A stretch of DNA of 64,000 bases from Variovorax paradoxus (GCF_030815855.1 NZ_JAUSXG010000001.1:4092001-4156000); one strand, 5' to 3'. Positions 27,642 through 36,509 are shown, counted from the first letter of the stretch. The notes: generated by a model from the sequence alone, not told the origin. Numbers and translations are program-made.

Positions 27642-28835
27642 TTAGAAGGCGTGACGGATGCCGAAATCGTAGCCGGTCGAGTTCTTCGGGGTGAAGACAC
27701 CGGTGTTGATGAAAGCGGGGCCGCCAACGGTCAGAGCTGCACCGTTCTTGTTGCTCACGCGAGCAACGGTGGCGTACAGAGCCGTGCGCTTCGACAGGTT
27801 GTGCACGTAGCCGAGAGCCAGCTTGCTGGCCTTCGGATCTGCTTCTGCCGGGAGGAACGGGCTTTGGACTTCGTTGAAGTCGTACTTGACGCGCGAGTAA
27901 GAAGCGCGGATCAGGCCAGCACCAACCGGCACGGTCACGCCGAGCAGGTAGCCGGTCAGATCGGTGTCAGGACGGCCGCCGGTGAACAGCGGGGTGACTT
28001 CGTAGTCAACCTTGTTCTTCAGGCGCGACACTTCACCGAACAGCTTCACGGGACCGAAGTCATACGAAGCGCCGAGGTTCAGCGTGTTGACCTTGGTGGT
28101 CGTGCCAATGTAGAACTGGTCGCCAACCGTGCTGCTGCCGTAGGCAATTGCGACGTCCAGCGGGCCATTGGCGTAACCGAAGCGGCCAGCGATGTTACGG
28201 CCGGTGCGCGAGTTGTTCGCGACATCAGGCGTAGCCAGGCCAGGGCTGTACTTGGTCTTCTCGCTCAGGCCGTACTGCAGCTGACCGTAGAAGCCACCCA
28301 GGTTCGGCGGCAGGAAGTAGCCGATGGTGTTGCTGGCGCGGGTCGGGTGACCGAAGTCGGCAGCAGCCGTGTGAACCAGGTTGGTGCCAACGCCGTTGGT
28401 GCCGAACGGATCGAACACGGTGTGGTTCCAGAACGTGGGGGTGTAGTCGCGGCCGAGGCGGACTTCACCGAAACCACCCGACAGGCTCACGGTCGAACGA
28501 CGAGCGAACGTCGAAACGCCGGTAGCGCCGTCGTCATTGGTGATCGGGGCTTCGAGCCAGAAGCTGGCTGCCAGGCCACCACCGAGGTCTTCCGTACCAC
28601 GGAAGCCCAGACGGCTGGAGTTGTAGCCCGAGTTAGCCAGTTCGCGGCGGCTAACCTTGACGCTGCCTTGGTTCTGGTAGAACGGGTTCAGGAGCGTGGC
28701 GCCATTCAGGTCACGCGAGGTAGACGAGTAGCTGCTGATCGAAGCGTCGACCACACCGAAAAGCGTGACGGACGACTGAGCCGAGGCAACACCGGCAACA
28801 GCCAGGGCAGCCAGAGCAACTAGAGATTTTTTCAT
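27642..28835 (-). CDS. Gram-negative general porin (Omp32/OmpC-like)
   Basis: Outer-membrane trimeric porin of 397 residues. Signal peptide MKKSLVALAALAVAGVASAQ, then SSVTLFGVVDASISSY, the classic first strand of betaproteobacterial porins. Further marks are SRLGFRGTEDLGGGL and the C-terminal GYDFGIRHAF ending in Phe, as needed for BAM assembly. Codon use is less GC-extreme than in neighbouring genes, as expected for a very highly expressed gene. The start follows TTGGAGAAAC. The 280 bases upstream, shared with coq7, show no promoter I can define. A decayed near-identical copy lies at 30473-31074 on the other strand. Confidence 0.95.
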   Translation of the reverse strand: MKKSLVALAALAVAGVASAQSSVTLFGVVDASISSYSSTSRDLNGATLLNPFYQNQGSVKVSRRELANSGYNSSRLGFRGTEDLGGGLAASFWLEAPITNDDGATGVSTFARRSTVSLSGGFGEVRLGRDYTPTFWNHTVFDPFGTNGVGTNLVHTAAADFGHPTRASNTIGYFLPPNLGGFYGQLQYGLSEKTKYSPGLATPDVANNSRTGRNIAGRFGYANGPLDVAIAYGSSTVGDQFYIGTTTKVNTLNLGASYDFGPVKLFGEVSRLKNKVDYEVTPLFTGGRPDTDLTGYLLGVTVPVGAGLIRASYSRVKYDFNEVQSPFLPAEADPKASKLALGYVHNLSKRTALYATVARVSNKNGAALTVGGPAFINTGVFTPKNSTGYDFGIRHAF

Positions 28836-29115
28836 TGCAAGTTTCTCCAAGGTTAAACATAGGGCTCCGGTGCGAAGGGCTCACTGTGACTGGCACTTTG
28901 TGCTCCCACCGGACCCCGGGCCAACCTCCTTTTGGGAAGTTGATGCTATTGCACCAGAGCCGCCGCGGCAGGGCAAAACAATTCGCCCGAAAACTCGGGT
29001 CGCTCGCGCGTTTCGTTGCAGTCCTGCAACAAAGCGCCGGGCAAGCTCACAACTCACCATGTGAAATGGAACGGGTGCCGGGCTCCGTCTTTTCCGCATG
29101 GGTTCAAATAGATCC

Positions 29116-29745
29116 ATGACCTTCTCGCTCGATCCCGTTCTGACCGCGGCGGATGCGGCATTGCGTACTCTTTTTGCCCGCTCCCATCCCACCCGGGCCA
29201 TGCCATCGCCCACCCAGATGCCGGGTGAAATGACTGAATCGGAACGACGCGAGGCCGGCGCGCTGATGCGCGTGAACCACGTCGGCGAGGTGTGCGCACA
29301 GGCGCTTTACACGGCGCAGGCCGCCGTGGCGCGCGATCCGGCCCTCCGTGCTCGATTGCTCGAGGCCTCTCACGAAGAAACAGATCATCTGGCGTGGACG
29401 CGCCAGCGCCTGGACGAACTGGGTGCCCGTCCCTCGGTCTTGAACCCGCTCTGGTATGCAGGCGCGTTCAGCCTGGGACTGGTGGCCGGGCGCCTGGGGG
29501 ATCCGCTCAGCCTGGGATTCGTCGCGGAAACCGAACGCCAGGTGGAAACCCATCTGGAAAACCATCTGGGCCGCCTTCCGCCCGCCGACAGCGCCTCACG
29601 GGCCGTCGTCGAGCAGATGAAAGTCGACGAAGCGCGGCACGCCGCTCAGGCCCTCGATGCCGGCGCTGCGGAGTTGCCGGCACCGGCGAAGGCCCTGATG
29701 CGCTTCGCTTCCCGGGTCATGACCACGGTGGCGCACCGGATCTGA
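29116..29745 (+). CDS. coq7: Ubiquinone biosynthesis hydroxylase Coq7 (demethoxy-ubiquinol hydroxylase)
   Basis: Di-iron hydroxylase that adds the last ring hydroxyl in ubiquinone synthesis, on the inner face of the membrane. 209 residues from this start. Iron ligands are visible as E58 (GEVCAQALY), E88 and H91 ([10 protein letters not shown]) and E172 and H175 (DEARHA), with ETHLENHL between. A hydrophobic stretch ([12 protein letters not shown]) suits membrane binding. An ATG at 29098 would add six residues; neither start has a strong ribosome site. Confidence 0.94.
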   Translation: MTFSLDPVLTAADAALRTLFARSHPTRAMPSPTQMPGEMTESERREAGALMRVNHVGEVCAQALYTAQAAVARDPALRARLLEASHEETDHLAWTRQRLDELGARPSVLNPLWYAGAFSLGLVAGRLGDPLSLGFVAETERQVETHLENHLGRLPPADSASRAVVEQMKVDEARHAAQALDAGAAELPAPAKALMRFASRVMTTVAHRI

Positions 29746-29757
29746 GGGTTCGCGGCC

Positions 29758-30207
29758 TCAGGTTTCGATCAGGTCGAAGCTGGTGGTGATTTCGGCGGTC
29801 TTCGCAAGCATGATGCTGGCCGAGCAGTAGGTGTCGTGGCTCATGGCGATCGCACGCTCGACGGCGGAGGCGGGAATGCCCTTGCCCGCGACGGTGAAGT
29901 GCATGTGGATCTTCGTGAAGACCTTGGGGTCTTTTTCCGCGCGCTCGCTGGTCAGCTTGACGCTGCAGCGCTCCACACGATGGCGGCCTCGCTTCAATAT
30001 CAATACCACGTCGTAGGCCGTGCAGCCCCCCGTCCCCGCGAGCACGGTTTCCATGGGCCTGGGCGCCAGGTTCTGCCCCCCGTTTTCAGGCTTCGACGCA
30101 TCGGGCGCACCGTCCATGGTCAAAACGTGGCCGCTGCCTGTTTCGGCCACGAAACCCATGGCCGAGCGGGTGCCGGCGTCGCCGGTCCAACTTACTGTGC
30201 ATTCCAT
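29758..30207 (-). CDS. OsmC/YhfA-family protein
   Basis: Small cytoplasmic protein of 149 residues in the OsmC superfamily. Two conserved cysteines appear as GGCTAYDVV (about residue 62) and DTYCSASIM (about 130), the pair used for peroxide chemistry in OsmC/Ohr proteins; the RPMETVLAGTGGC motif is closer to the YhfA-like subgroup of unproven function. An ATG five codons upstream (30222) is possible; neither start has a good ribosome site. It is convergent with coq7, with a gap of 12 bases, and divergent from the small RNA at 30325. Confidence 0.9.
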   Translation of the reverse strand: MECTVSWTGDAGTRSAMGFVAETGSGHVLTMDGAPDASKPENGGQNLAPRPMETVLAGTGGCTAYDVVLILKRGRHRVERCSVKLTSERAEKDPKVFTKIHMHFTVAGKGIPASAVERAIAMSHDTYCSASIMLAKTAEITTSFDLIET

Positions 30208-30289
30208 CTTTGTCAGATCCAATCGGGACGTTCGGCGAAAAAGTTCGCAGAGACATCAATTTGTGTGTGGGAAAAGCGTCACTCGCTTG

Positions 30290-30317
30290 TTGCAACGCAG
30301 CAAACAGTCGATATACT
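30290..30317 (+). promoter_or_regulatory. Sigma-70-type promoter of the candidate small RNA
   Basis: -35 TTGCAA (30290-30295), 16-base spacer, -10 TATACT (30312-30317). These match the consensus closely and stand out in such GC-rich DNA. The predicted start is near 30325. Confidence 0.7.
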
Positions 30318-30324
30318 TTATTTC

Positions 30325-30413
30325 ATCGCGCACGAAGCCGTGCGCACCGGTTGTCTCCTCCACCCTTCCAATTGGTGGATTTAGCCCCGAGCTGCAAAGC
30401 TCGGGGCTTTTTT
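30325..30413 (+). ncRNA. Candidate trans-acting small RNA, about 89 nt, with anti-Shine-Dalgarno stretch
   Basis: No open frame lies between the divergent OsmC gene and the porin pseudogene, yet a good promoter is followed by three hairpins and a terminator. Hairpin 1: GCGCACG-AAGC-CGTGCGC (30328-30345). Hairpin 2: TCCACC / GGTGGA (30359-30379). Hairpin 3: AGCCCCGAGCT-GCAA-AGCTCGGGGCT followed by six T (30383-30413), a textbook rho-independent end of the kind Hfq binds. The unpaired link between hairpins 1 and 2 contains GTTGTCTCCT (30350-30359), which is complementary to AGGAGACAAC. I do not recognise the family. Ends are predicted from sequence only. Confidence 0.65.
30383..30413 (+). terminator. 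Rho-independent terminator of the candidate small RNA
   Basis: Eleven-base perfect stem AGCCCCGAGCT / AGCTCGGGGCT with a GCAA loop, followed by TTTTTT. Confidence 0.88.
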
Positions 30414-30472
30414 CTTTCCGCATCGGTTGCCCGATACGACGGCACCCACTCTAGTTTCAGCGCCGAAAGGGC

Positions 30473-31074
30473 AGTTGCTCTGGCTGCCCTGGCTGTTGCC
30501 GGTGTTGCCTCGGCTCAGTCGTCCGTCACGCTTTTCGGTGTGGTCGACGCGTCGATCAGCGGCTATTCGAGCAGCTCGCGTGACCGGAACGGTGCCACGC
30601 TCCTGAACCCGTCGTATCTGAACCAAGGCAGCGTCAAGGTCAGCCAACGCAAGGTCAACACGCTGAACCTCGGCGCTTCGTGTATGACTTCGGTCCCGTG
30701 AAGCTGTTCGGTGAAGTGTCGCGCCCGAAGAACAAGGTTGACTACGAAGTCACCCCGCTGTTCACCGGCGGCCGTCCTGACACCGATCTGACCGGCTACC
30801 TGCTCGGCGTGACCGTGCCGTTGGTGCTGGCCTGATCCGCGCTTCCTACTCGCGCGTCAAGTACGACTTCAACGAAGTCCAAAGCCCGTTCCTCCCGGCA
30901 GAAGCAGATCCGAAGGCCAGCAAGTTGGCTCTCGGCTACGTGCACAACCTGTCGAAGCGCACGGCTCTGTACGCTACCGTTGCTCGCGTGAGCAACAAGA
31001 ACGGTGCAGCGCTGACCGTTGGCGCCCCCGCTTTCATCAACACCGGTGTCTTCACCCCGAAGAACTCGACCGGC
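30473..31074 (+). pseudogene. Decayed porin gene, paralogue of the porin at 27642-28835
   Basis: Nearly identical over long stretches to the intact porin on the opposite strand. The signal-peptide region is present from the fifth codon or so (LVALAALAVAGVASAQSSV equivalent), but the start codon and ribosome site are gone. After the equivalent of residue 64 about 180 codons are missing, joining to KVNTLNLGAS. A two-base insertion follows (GCTTCGTGTATGAC for GCTTCGTATGAC), then a one-base loss (GTGCCGTTGGTG for GTGCCGGTTGGTG), and the last nine codons, including the terminal Phe, are replaced. It cannot make a porin. High remaining identity implies recent decay or gene conversion. Confidence 0.92.
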
Positions 31075-31151
31075 CGTGTCATATCCGCAAGCAATCCCGA
31101 TGCCTCTTATCATCGTCAGTTATCAATAAAAACTCCCTTGGAAAAAACAAC

Positions 31152-32741
31152 GTGCGCGATGCCCCTGTACCGGCGCTGACGCCTGCGGACTACCTCAGAA
31201 AAATTCTGAACGCCCGCGTTTACGACGTGGCGGTCGAATCCGCGCTCGAAAAAGCGCGCGCGCTCAGCGAGAGGCTTGGCAACACCGTGCTGCTCAAGCG
31301 CGAAGACCAGCAACCGGTTTTCAGCTTCAAGCTGCGCGGCGCCTACAACAAGATGGCGCATCTCACGGCCGAACAGCTGGCAAGTGGGGTCATCTGTGCA
31401 TCGGCCGGAAATCACGCGCAAGGCGTGGCACTGGGGGCGCGCAAGCTCGGCACGCGCGCGGTGGTGGTCATGCCGGTGACCACACCCAGGCTCAAGGTCG
31501 ATGCGGTGCGCGGCTTCGGTGGCGAAGTCGTGCTGCATGGCGACAGCTATTCCGATGCTTATCTGCATGCGCTCGAACTGCAGGCGCAGCAAGGCCTGAC
31601 CTTCGTGCACCCGTTCGACGATCCCGATGTGATCGCGGGCCAGGGCACCATCGCCATGGAAATCCTGCGCCAGCATCAGGGCCGGCTCGACGCGGTCTTC
31701 GTGGCCATCGGCGGCGGCGGGCTCATCTCGGGCGTGGCCAACTACATCAAGGCGGTGCGTCCCGAGATCAAGGTGATCGGTGTGCAGATGAACGACTCCG
31801 ACGCCATGATGCAATCGGTGGCGGCGCATCAACGCGTGAGCCTGTCCGACGTCGGACTGTTTTCAGACGGCACGGCGGTCAAGCTCGTGGGCGAAGAAAC
31901 CTTCCGCATCGCGAGCAACCTCGTCGATGAATACATCGCGGTCGATACCGATGCCGTGTGCGCAGCCATCAAGGATGTGTTCGTCGATACCCGCGGCATC
32001 GTCGAGCCGGCGGGCGCACTTGCCGTGGCCGCCATCAAGCAGTACGTGGCCGGGCACGGCCGCCATGGCGAAACCTACGCGGCCATCCTTTGCGGCGCCA
32101 ACATGAACTTCGACCGGCTGCGTTTCGTGGCCGAGCGTGCCGAGGTCGGAGAAGAGCGCGAAGCATTGTTCGCGGTCACGATTCCCGAAGAGCGCGGCAG
32201 CTTCCGCCGCTTCTGCGAACTGGTCGGCGAAATGCCGGCCGGCGAATCGCGGGAAACCGGCTCGACCGGCGGCGCGCCGCGCAACGTGACCGAGTTCAAC
32301 TACCGCATCAGCGACGCGGCCAAGGCGCACGTGTTCGTGGGCCTGACGACGTCGACGCGCGGCGAATCGAGCACCATCGCGCAGACTTTCATCGCCCACG
32401 GCTTCGACGCGCTCGACCTCACGCACGACGAGCTCGCCAAGGAGCATCTGCGGCATCTGGTGGGCGGACGCACGGGCCTTGCCCACGACGAGCGGCTGCT
32501 GCGCTTCGTCTTTCCCGAGCGCCCGGGCGCGCTGCTCAAGTTCCTGAACCTGATGCGGCCGAACTGGAACATCAGCCTCTTTCATTACCGCAACCAGGGC
32601 GCCGACTACGGGCGCATTCTGGTGGGCTTGCAGGTGCCTGCGGGCGATGCGGCCGCCTTCGACGCCTTCCTCGAAACGCTGGGTTATCCCTATGTCGAGG
32701 AGACGGCGAACCCGGCGTATCGCCTGTTCCTGCAGGCCTGA
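31152..32741 (+). CDS. ilvA: Threonine ammonia-lyase, biosynthetic
   Basis: PLP enzyme that deaminates threonine to 2-oxobutanoate, the first step of isoleucine synthesis; cytoplasmic. 529 residues. The PLP lysine is in SFKLRGAYNKM, the cofactor phosphate loop is GGGGLISG, and SAGNHAQGVAL is the substrate loop. The C-terminal third (from about 340) carries two ACT-like regulatory repeats, PEERGSFRRFCELVG and PERPGALLKFLNLMRPNWNI, expected to sense isoleucine and valine. The start is a GTG; no in-frame ATG precedes the conserved N-terminus. About 60 bases separate it from the porin pseudogene. Confidence 0.95.
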   Translation: MRDAPVPALTPADYLRKILNARVYDVAVESALEKARALSERLGNTVLLKREDQQPVFSFKLRGAYNKMAHLTAEQLASGVICASAGNHAQGVALGARKLGTRAVVVMPVTTPRLKVDAVRGFGGEVVLHGDSYSDAYLHALELQAQQGLTFVHPFDDPDVIAGQGTIAMEILRQHQGRLDAVFVAIGGGGLISGVANYIKAVRPEIKVIGVQMNDSDAMMQSVAAHQRVSLSDVGLFSDGTAVKLVGEETFRIASNLVDEYIAVDTDAVCAAIKDVFVDTRGIVEPAGALAVAAIKQYVAGHGRHGETYAAILCGANMNFDRLRFVAERAEVGEEREALFAVTIPEERGSFRRFCELVGEMPAGESRETGSTGGAPRNVTEFNYRISDAAKAHVFVGLTTSTRGESSTIAQTFIAHGFDALDLTHDELAKEHLRHLVGGRTGLAHDERLLRFVFPERPGALLKFLNLMRPNWNISLFHYRNQGADYGRILVGLQVPAGDAAAFDAFLETLGYPYVEETANPAYRLFLQA

Positions 32742-32753
32742 CCGAGCTCCCGC

Positions 32754-33383
32754 CTACTGCGCGAGTTGCGCGGGCGGCTGCTGCCCGGGCGCTGGCGGCG
32801 GCATTTGCTGCTGCGCAGCCGCATCGGCGGGCGGCGGTGCCATCACGGGGGGCACCGTAGCCGGGAAAAGTCCGTTCGGCCGGGCGGCCGGCGAAGGCGC
32901 AGCCGGCATCGTCGGCAACCCCGGGCTGCTGACGCTGATCGGCGCCCGTATCGGCAACTGCAGCGTGAACGCCGCCGGCCCCTGTGCGCTGGCGCCGAGT
33001 GTTGCCGCGCGCACTCCCACCGACTGCAACACATAGTTGTCGCCGACACGCGAACCGACGCGGAACGGGCGCGGCGGCTTGCCGTCGATGGAAATCAGCG
33101 CGGCCCCCTGGTTGAAAGGGTCCGCCACCACGCCCGAGAGCGCAAACCGGCTGGCAGCCTCGGGCGCCGTGGGCGCCACGTCCGAAGCCGCGCCGAGCAG
33201 CCGCGCGACCGCGTCCGCATCGGCCGAAACCGCCGCGCGCGGCATTGTTGCCGCGGCGGCCACGGGCTCAGCCGGGCTCGCGAGCCGCAATCCCCAGAAC
33301 ACCGCGGCGCCGGCCGCCAGCGCCCAGAGCCCCGTGGTTGCAATGGGGGCGTGCCAGCGGGCGGCGGAATAGGGACTTGTCAT
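32754..33383 (-). CDS. gspC: Type II secretion protein GspC
   Basis: Inner-membrane, periplasm-facing protein that links the secretin GspD to the inner platform; 209 residues. A short cytoplasmic N-terminus is followed by one membrane segment (ATTGLWALAAGAAVFWGL, about 15-32), then the homology region with FALSGVVADPFNQGAALISIDGKPPRPFRVGSRV, cut here to its core, at about 80-125. There is no PDZ domain; the C-terminus is instead a Pro/Ala/Gln-rich tail. It is divergent from gspG with only 49 bases between, so control of both sets must be packed there. Confidence 0.88.
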   Translation of the reverse strand: MTSPYSAARWHAPIATTGLWALAAGAAVFWGLRLASPAEPVAAAATMPRAAVSADADAVARLLGAASDVAPTAPEAASRFALSGVVADPFNQGAALISIDGKPPRPFRVGSRVGDNYVLQSVGVRAATLGASAQGPAAFTLQLPIRAPISVSSPGLPTMPAAPSPAARPNGLFPATVPPVMAPPPADAAAQQQMPPPAPGQQPPAQLAQ

Positions 33384-33432
33384 GGCCGCGGATTATCATG
33401 CAGCGCGCTTTCCGAAACATGTCATCCAAGCT

Positions 33433-33873
33433 ATGAAAAAAATCCTTCGCGACGCTGCCCGCACCGCCCAGCGCGGCTTCACGCTGATCGAACTGATGGT
33501 GGTGCTGGTCATCATCGGCGTGCTCGCCGCGCTGATCGTGCCCAACGTGATCGAGCGGGCCGACGACGCCCGCGTGACCGCCGCGAAGACCGACATCAAC
33601 AACCTGATGCAGGCGCTCAAGCTCTACCGCCTCGACAACCAGCGCTACCCGACGGCCGAGCAGGGCCTGCAGTCGCTGCTCGTGCGCCCGACCGCAGGCC
33701 CGGCCGCGCCGAACTGGAAGCCCTACGTCGAGAAGCTGCCGAACGATCCGTGGGGCCATCCGTACCAATACATGAATCCGGGTATCAAGGGCGAAATCGA
33801 CGTGCTCTCGCTCGGCGCCGATGGCCAGGCCGGCGGCGAGGGCAAGAATGCCGACATCGGCAGCTGGCAGTAG
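33433..33873 (+). CDS. gspG: Type II secretion major pseudopilin GspG
   Basis: Main subunit of the periplasmic pseudopilus; 146 residues. Prepilin cleavage site RGFTLIELMVVLVIIG with the needed Glu at position +5, followed by the GspG signature of the C-terminal domain: LYRLDNQRYPTAEQGLQSL, NDPWGHPYQYMNPG and ADGQAGGEGKNADIGSW, the last being the calcium-binding loop. The ATG is at 33433. It overlaps gspH by 26 bases. Confidence 0.95.
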   Translation: MKKILRDAARTAQRGFTLIELMVVLVIIGVLAALIVPNVIERADDARVTAAKTDINNLMQALKLYRLDNQRYPTAEQGLQSLLVRPTAGPAAPNWKPYVEKLPNDPWGHPYQYMNPGIKGEIDVLSLGADGQAGGEGKNADIGSWQ

Positions 33874-34318
33874 CAGTAGCCGCACCCGCGGCTTCACGCT
33901 GCTCGAGCTGATCGTGGTGATCGCGATCATCGCGATGGCCACGGCCGGCGTCAGCTTTGCGTTGCGCGACAGCAGCGCGGCCACGCTCGACCGCGAGGCC
34001 GACCGGCTGGCCGCCTTGCTCGAATCGGCGCGCGCTCAGTCGCGCGCAAGCGGCGTCGCGGTGCGTTGGCGCCTCGTGGAAGGCGGCAGCTTCGTCTTCG
34101 ACGGATTGCCTCCCGATGCACTGCCCAGTGGCTGGGCCGCGAGCGGCATCAGCGCCCAGGCTTCGCTGGCCAACGGCACACCGGTTGCCGCCGTGCAGCT
34201 GGGCCCCGATCCGATCATTGCCGCGCAGCAGATCGTGCTGAATTCCGAAGGCCCGCCTGCGCGTTCGCTGCGCGTCGCCACCGACGGCTTGCGGCCGTTC
34301 ACCGTCACCACGCCATGA
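33848..34318 (+). CDS. gspH: Type II secretion minor pseudopilin GspH
   Basis: Minor pseudopilin of 156 residues with prepilin motif RGFTLLELIVVIAIIAM (Glu at +5). The rest is variable, with a DREADRLAALLESARAQSRASG helix as in GspH proteins. It starts inside the end of gspG in another frame, which implies translational coupling. It shares the ATGA overlap with gspI. Confidence 0.9.
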   Translation: MPTSAAGSSSSRTRGFTLLELIVVIAIIAMATAGVSFALRDSSAATLDREADRLAALLESARAQSRASGVAVRWRLVEGGSFVFDGLPPDALPSGWAASGISAQASLANGTPVAAVQLGPDPIIAAQQIVLNSEGPPARSLRVATDGLRPFTVTTP

Positions 34319-34689
34319 GCACCCGCCAGCGTTCGGCCTGCGGCGGATTCACGCTGATCGAAGTGCTGATTGCGCTCGGCATCGTCGCGCTGGCGCTCGC
34401 GGCCGGTTCGCAGGCCACGATGTCGCTGACGCGCAATGCGCAGCGCCAGTCGGACCTGCTGCTGGCCGACCTGTGCGCCGAGAACGAACTCGCCAAGGCG
34501 CGGCTCGCGCGGCAAATGCCGGCCGTGGGCGATTCGGGCTCGATCTGCGTGCAAGCCGGCGTCTCGTTCAACGTCACCACCTCCACCCTCGCCACGCTCA
34601 ACCCGAACTTCCGGCGCGTCGACGTGCAGGTGCGCGACGAAGCGAACGCGCCGGTGCTGCGCATCTCGACCGTGGTGGGCCGCTTCTGA
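34315..34689 (+). CDS. gspI: Type II secretion minor pseudopilin GspI
   Basis: Minor pseudopilin of 124 residues. Prepilin motif GGFTLIEVLIALGIVALAL, then the GspI-like CAENELAKARL region. ATGA overlap with the gspH stop and again with the gspJ start. GspI, J and K together form the pilus tip complex in known systems. Confidence 0.92.
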   Translation: MSTRQRSACGGFTLIEVLIALGIVALALAAGSQATMSLTRNAQRQSDLLLADLCAENELAKARLARQMPAVGDSGSICVQAGVSFNVTTSTLATLNPNFRRVDVQVRDEANAPVLRISTVVGRF

Positions 34690-35375
34690 TGATGCCGCGC
34701 ATCGTGAGCCGACGAAGCCACCGCGGCTTCACCCTGATCGAACTGCTGGTGGCCATTGCCGTGATGGCGCTGCTGGCGCTCGTGAGCTGGCGCGGCCTCG
34801 ACGGCATGTCGCGCGCCACCACGCAGAATCAGCAGCGCTCCGATGCGGTCCTGACGCTGCAGACCACGCTCGCGCAATGGAGCGCCGACCTCGACGCGGT
34901 GACCGCGCTTGCGCAAACCCGGCCGATCGATTGGGACGGCCGCCTGCTGCGGCTCACGCGCCGCGGCAGCGATGCGTCGGCGCCGGCCGTGCACGTGGTG
35001 GCGTGGACGCTTCGCACCGGTGCCGATGGCACCCGCTGGCGGCGCTGGCAATCGCCGCCCTTCACCACGCGCGGCGAATGGCAGCAGGCCTGGAACCTGG
35101 CCGCGTCGTGGGCGCAGGAAGGCGGCGCCGGAGACGTCGCGCTGATGCCGGTCGCCAGCTGGCAGCTCTACTACTTTCGTGAGAACACCTGGGCGCCGGC
35201 GGGCGAGTTGCCGAGCGGTGCGCCCAATCCGGCGAACCCCTCCAATCCGACAGGCGCCATCGTGACCATGCCGGACGGCATTCGGCTGGTGCTGAACCTG
35301 TCGCCCGGCGAAGGGCTCGCGGGCACGCTCACGCGCGACTGGGTCAAGCCCACGGTCGGAGCGCCGCGCTCATGA
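34689..35375 (+). CDS. gspJ: Type II secretion minor pseudopilin GspJ
   Basis: Minor pseudopilin of 228 residues. Prepilin motif RGFTLIELLVAIAVMALLAL, followed by SWRGLDGM and a long C-terminal domain. Start ATGATG at 34689 overlaps the gspI stop. Partner of GspI and GspK at the pseudopilus tip. Confidence 0.92.
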   Translation: MMPRIVSRRSHRGFTLIELLVAIAVMALLALVSWRGLDGMSRATTQNQQRSDAVLTLQTTLAQWSADLDAVTALAQTRPIDWDGRLLRLTRRGSDASAPAVHVVAWTLRTGADGTRWRRWQSPPFTTRGEWQQAWNLAASWAQEGGAGDVALMPVASWQLYYFRENTWAPAGELPSGAPNPANPSNPTGAIVTMPDGIRLVLNLSPGEGLAGTLTRDWVKPTVGAPRS

Positions 35376-36373
35376 CCGCGCCCATCTTCGCAAGCCGCCG
35401 ACGCCCGCACCGCCAACGCGGCGCCGCATTGCTCGCCGCAATGCTCACCGTGATGCTGGTCGCCACCTTCTCCGCCGCGGCGCTGTGGCAGCAATGGCGC
35501 TCGTCCGAAGTCGAGGCCGCCGAACGCGGGCGCGTGCAGGCCGCGTGGGTGCTGATCGGCGCGCTCGACTGGTCGCGCCTCATCCTGCGTGAAGACGCCC
35601 TCACCGGCGGACCCGACCACCTGGCCGAACCCTGGGCCGTGCCGCTGGCGGAGGCGCGGCTCACCAGCTTTCTGTCCGCTGAGAAAAACGTGGCCAGCGA
35701 CAATCTCGAAGGACTGCCCGACGCGTTCTTGTCGGGCCGCGTCGTCGATGCGCAATCGAAGCTCAACGTGCTGTCGCTGGTGGACGGCAACAAGCCGGTG
35801 CCGGCGAGCATTGCCACCTTCACCAAGCTGTTCAACATCCTGGGCCTGCCAGCCTCGGAGCTCAGCGTGATGACGACCTCGCTCGTGCGCGCGCTGGCGA
35901 CCGGAACCGATGCTGCAAGCGGCGGCGATGCCGGCGCCGCGCCGCTCATGCCGCAAGAGGTCTCGCAGCTGGTGTGGCTCGGCCTCTCGCCCTCGACCGC
36001 GGCCGCCCTCGAGCCTTATGTGACTGTCCTGCCGATACGGACCCCGCTCAACATCAACACCGCGAGCGCAGAGGCCATCAGCGCAAGCCTGCCGTCCTTG
36101 AGCATCAGCGATGCGCGCCAGGTGGTCGAGAAGCGAACCCGCTCGTTCTTCAAGCAGATTGCCGACGCCAACACCGCCCTCCCCAACGGCGGCACCCAGT
36201 TCAATGCCAGCCAGCACAGCGTCAGCACCCAGTTCTTCGAGGTCTACGGCAGGCTGCGGCTCGATCGCACCTGGGTGGAAGAACGCTCGCTGCTGCAACG
36301 CGACGGCGTCACGGTGAAGACGATCTGGCGCAATCGCGGGGCCGGCATGACAGCGCCTCCGGCTAAACCCTGA
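35372..36373 (+). CDS. gspK: Type II secretion minor pseudopilin GspK
   Basis: Largest pseudopilin, 333 residues. Prepilin-type N-terminus QRGAALLAAMLTVMLVATF, which lacks the Glu at +5 that the other pseudopilins have, as is normal for GspK at the very tip. The central domain has DGNKPVPASIATFTKLF and the helix-hairpin-helix-like NINTASAEAISASLPSL. ATGA overlap with gspJ. Confidence 0.93.
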   Translation: MTAPIFASRRRPHRQRGAALLAAMLTVMLVATFSAAALWQQWRSSEVEAAERGRVQAAWVLIGALDWSRLILREDALTGGPDHLAEPWAVPLAEARLTSFLSAEKNVASDNLEGLPDAFLSGRVVDAQSKLNVLSLVDGNKPVPASIATFTKLFNILGLPASELSVMTTSLVRALATGTDAASGGDAGAAPLMPQEVSQLVWLGLSPSTAAALEPYVTVLPIRTPLNINTASAEAISASLPSLSISDARQVVEKRTRSFFKQIADANTALPNGGTQFNASQHSVSTQFFEVYGRLRLDRTWVEERSLLQRDGVTVKTIWRNRGAGMTAPPAKP

Positions 36374-36509
36374 GTCCCGGCTTCCCCGCCAGTTTTCTTG
36401 CAGCAGAACTATCGTTTAACGCCCGTCGCATCTACGTCACACGCTACAAATAAAGTAGCACTGACGCACTCGGCGCACCCCTACAATCACCCGCCCTTCC
36501 GAAATCGAA

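Noticed and set aside
30441..30472. Intact 5' end of the second porin, interrupted by a small insertion
   Set aside because: A CTCTAGT word shared with the intact gene precedes the pseudogene by about 20 bases, but the match is too short to prove an insertion and no start codon is present.
36461..36487. Promoter before gspL (CTGACG, 15 bases, TACAAT)
   Set aside because: Spacing is short and the -35 match is poor; mentioned in the gspL entry but not called as a feature.
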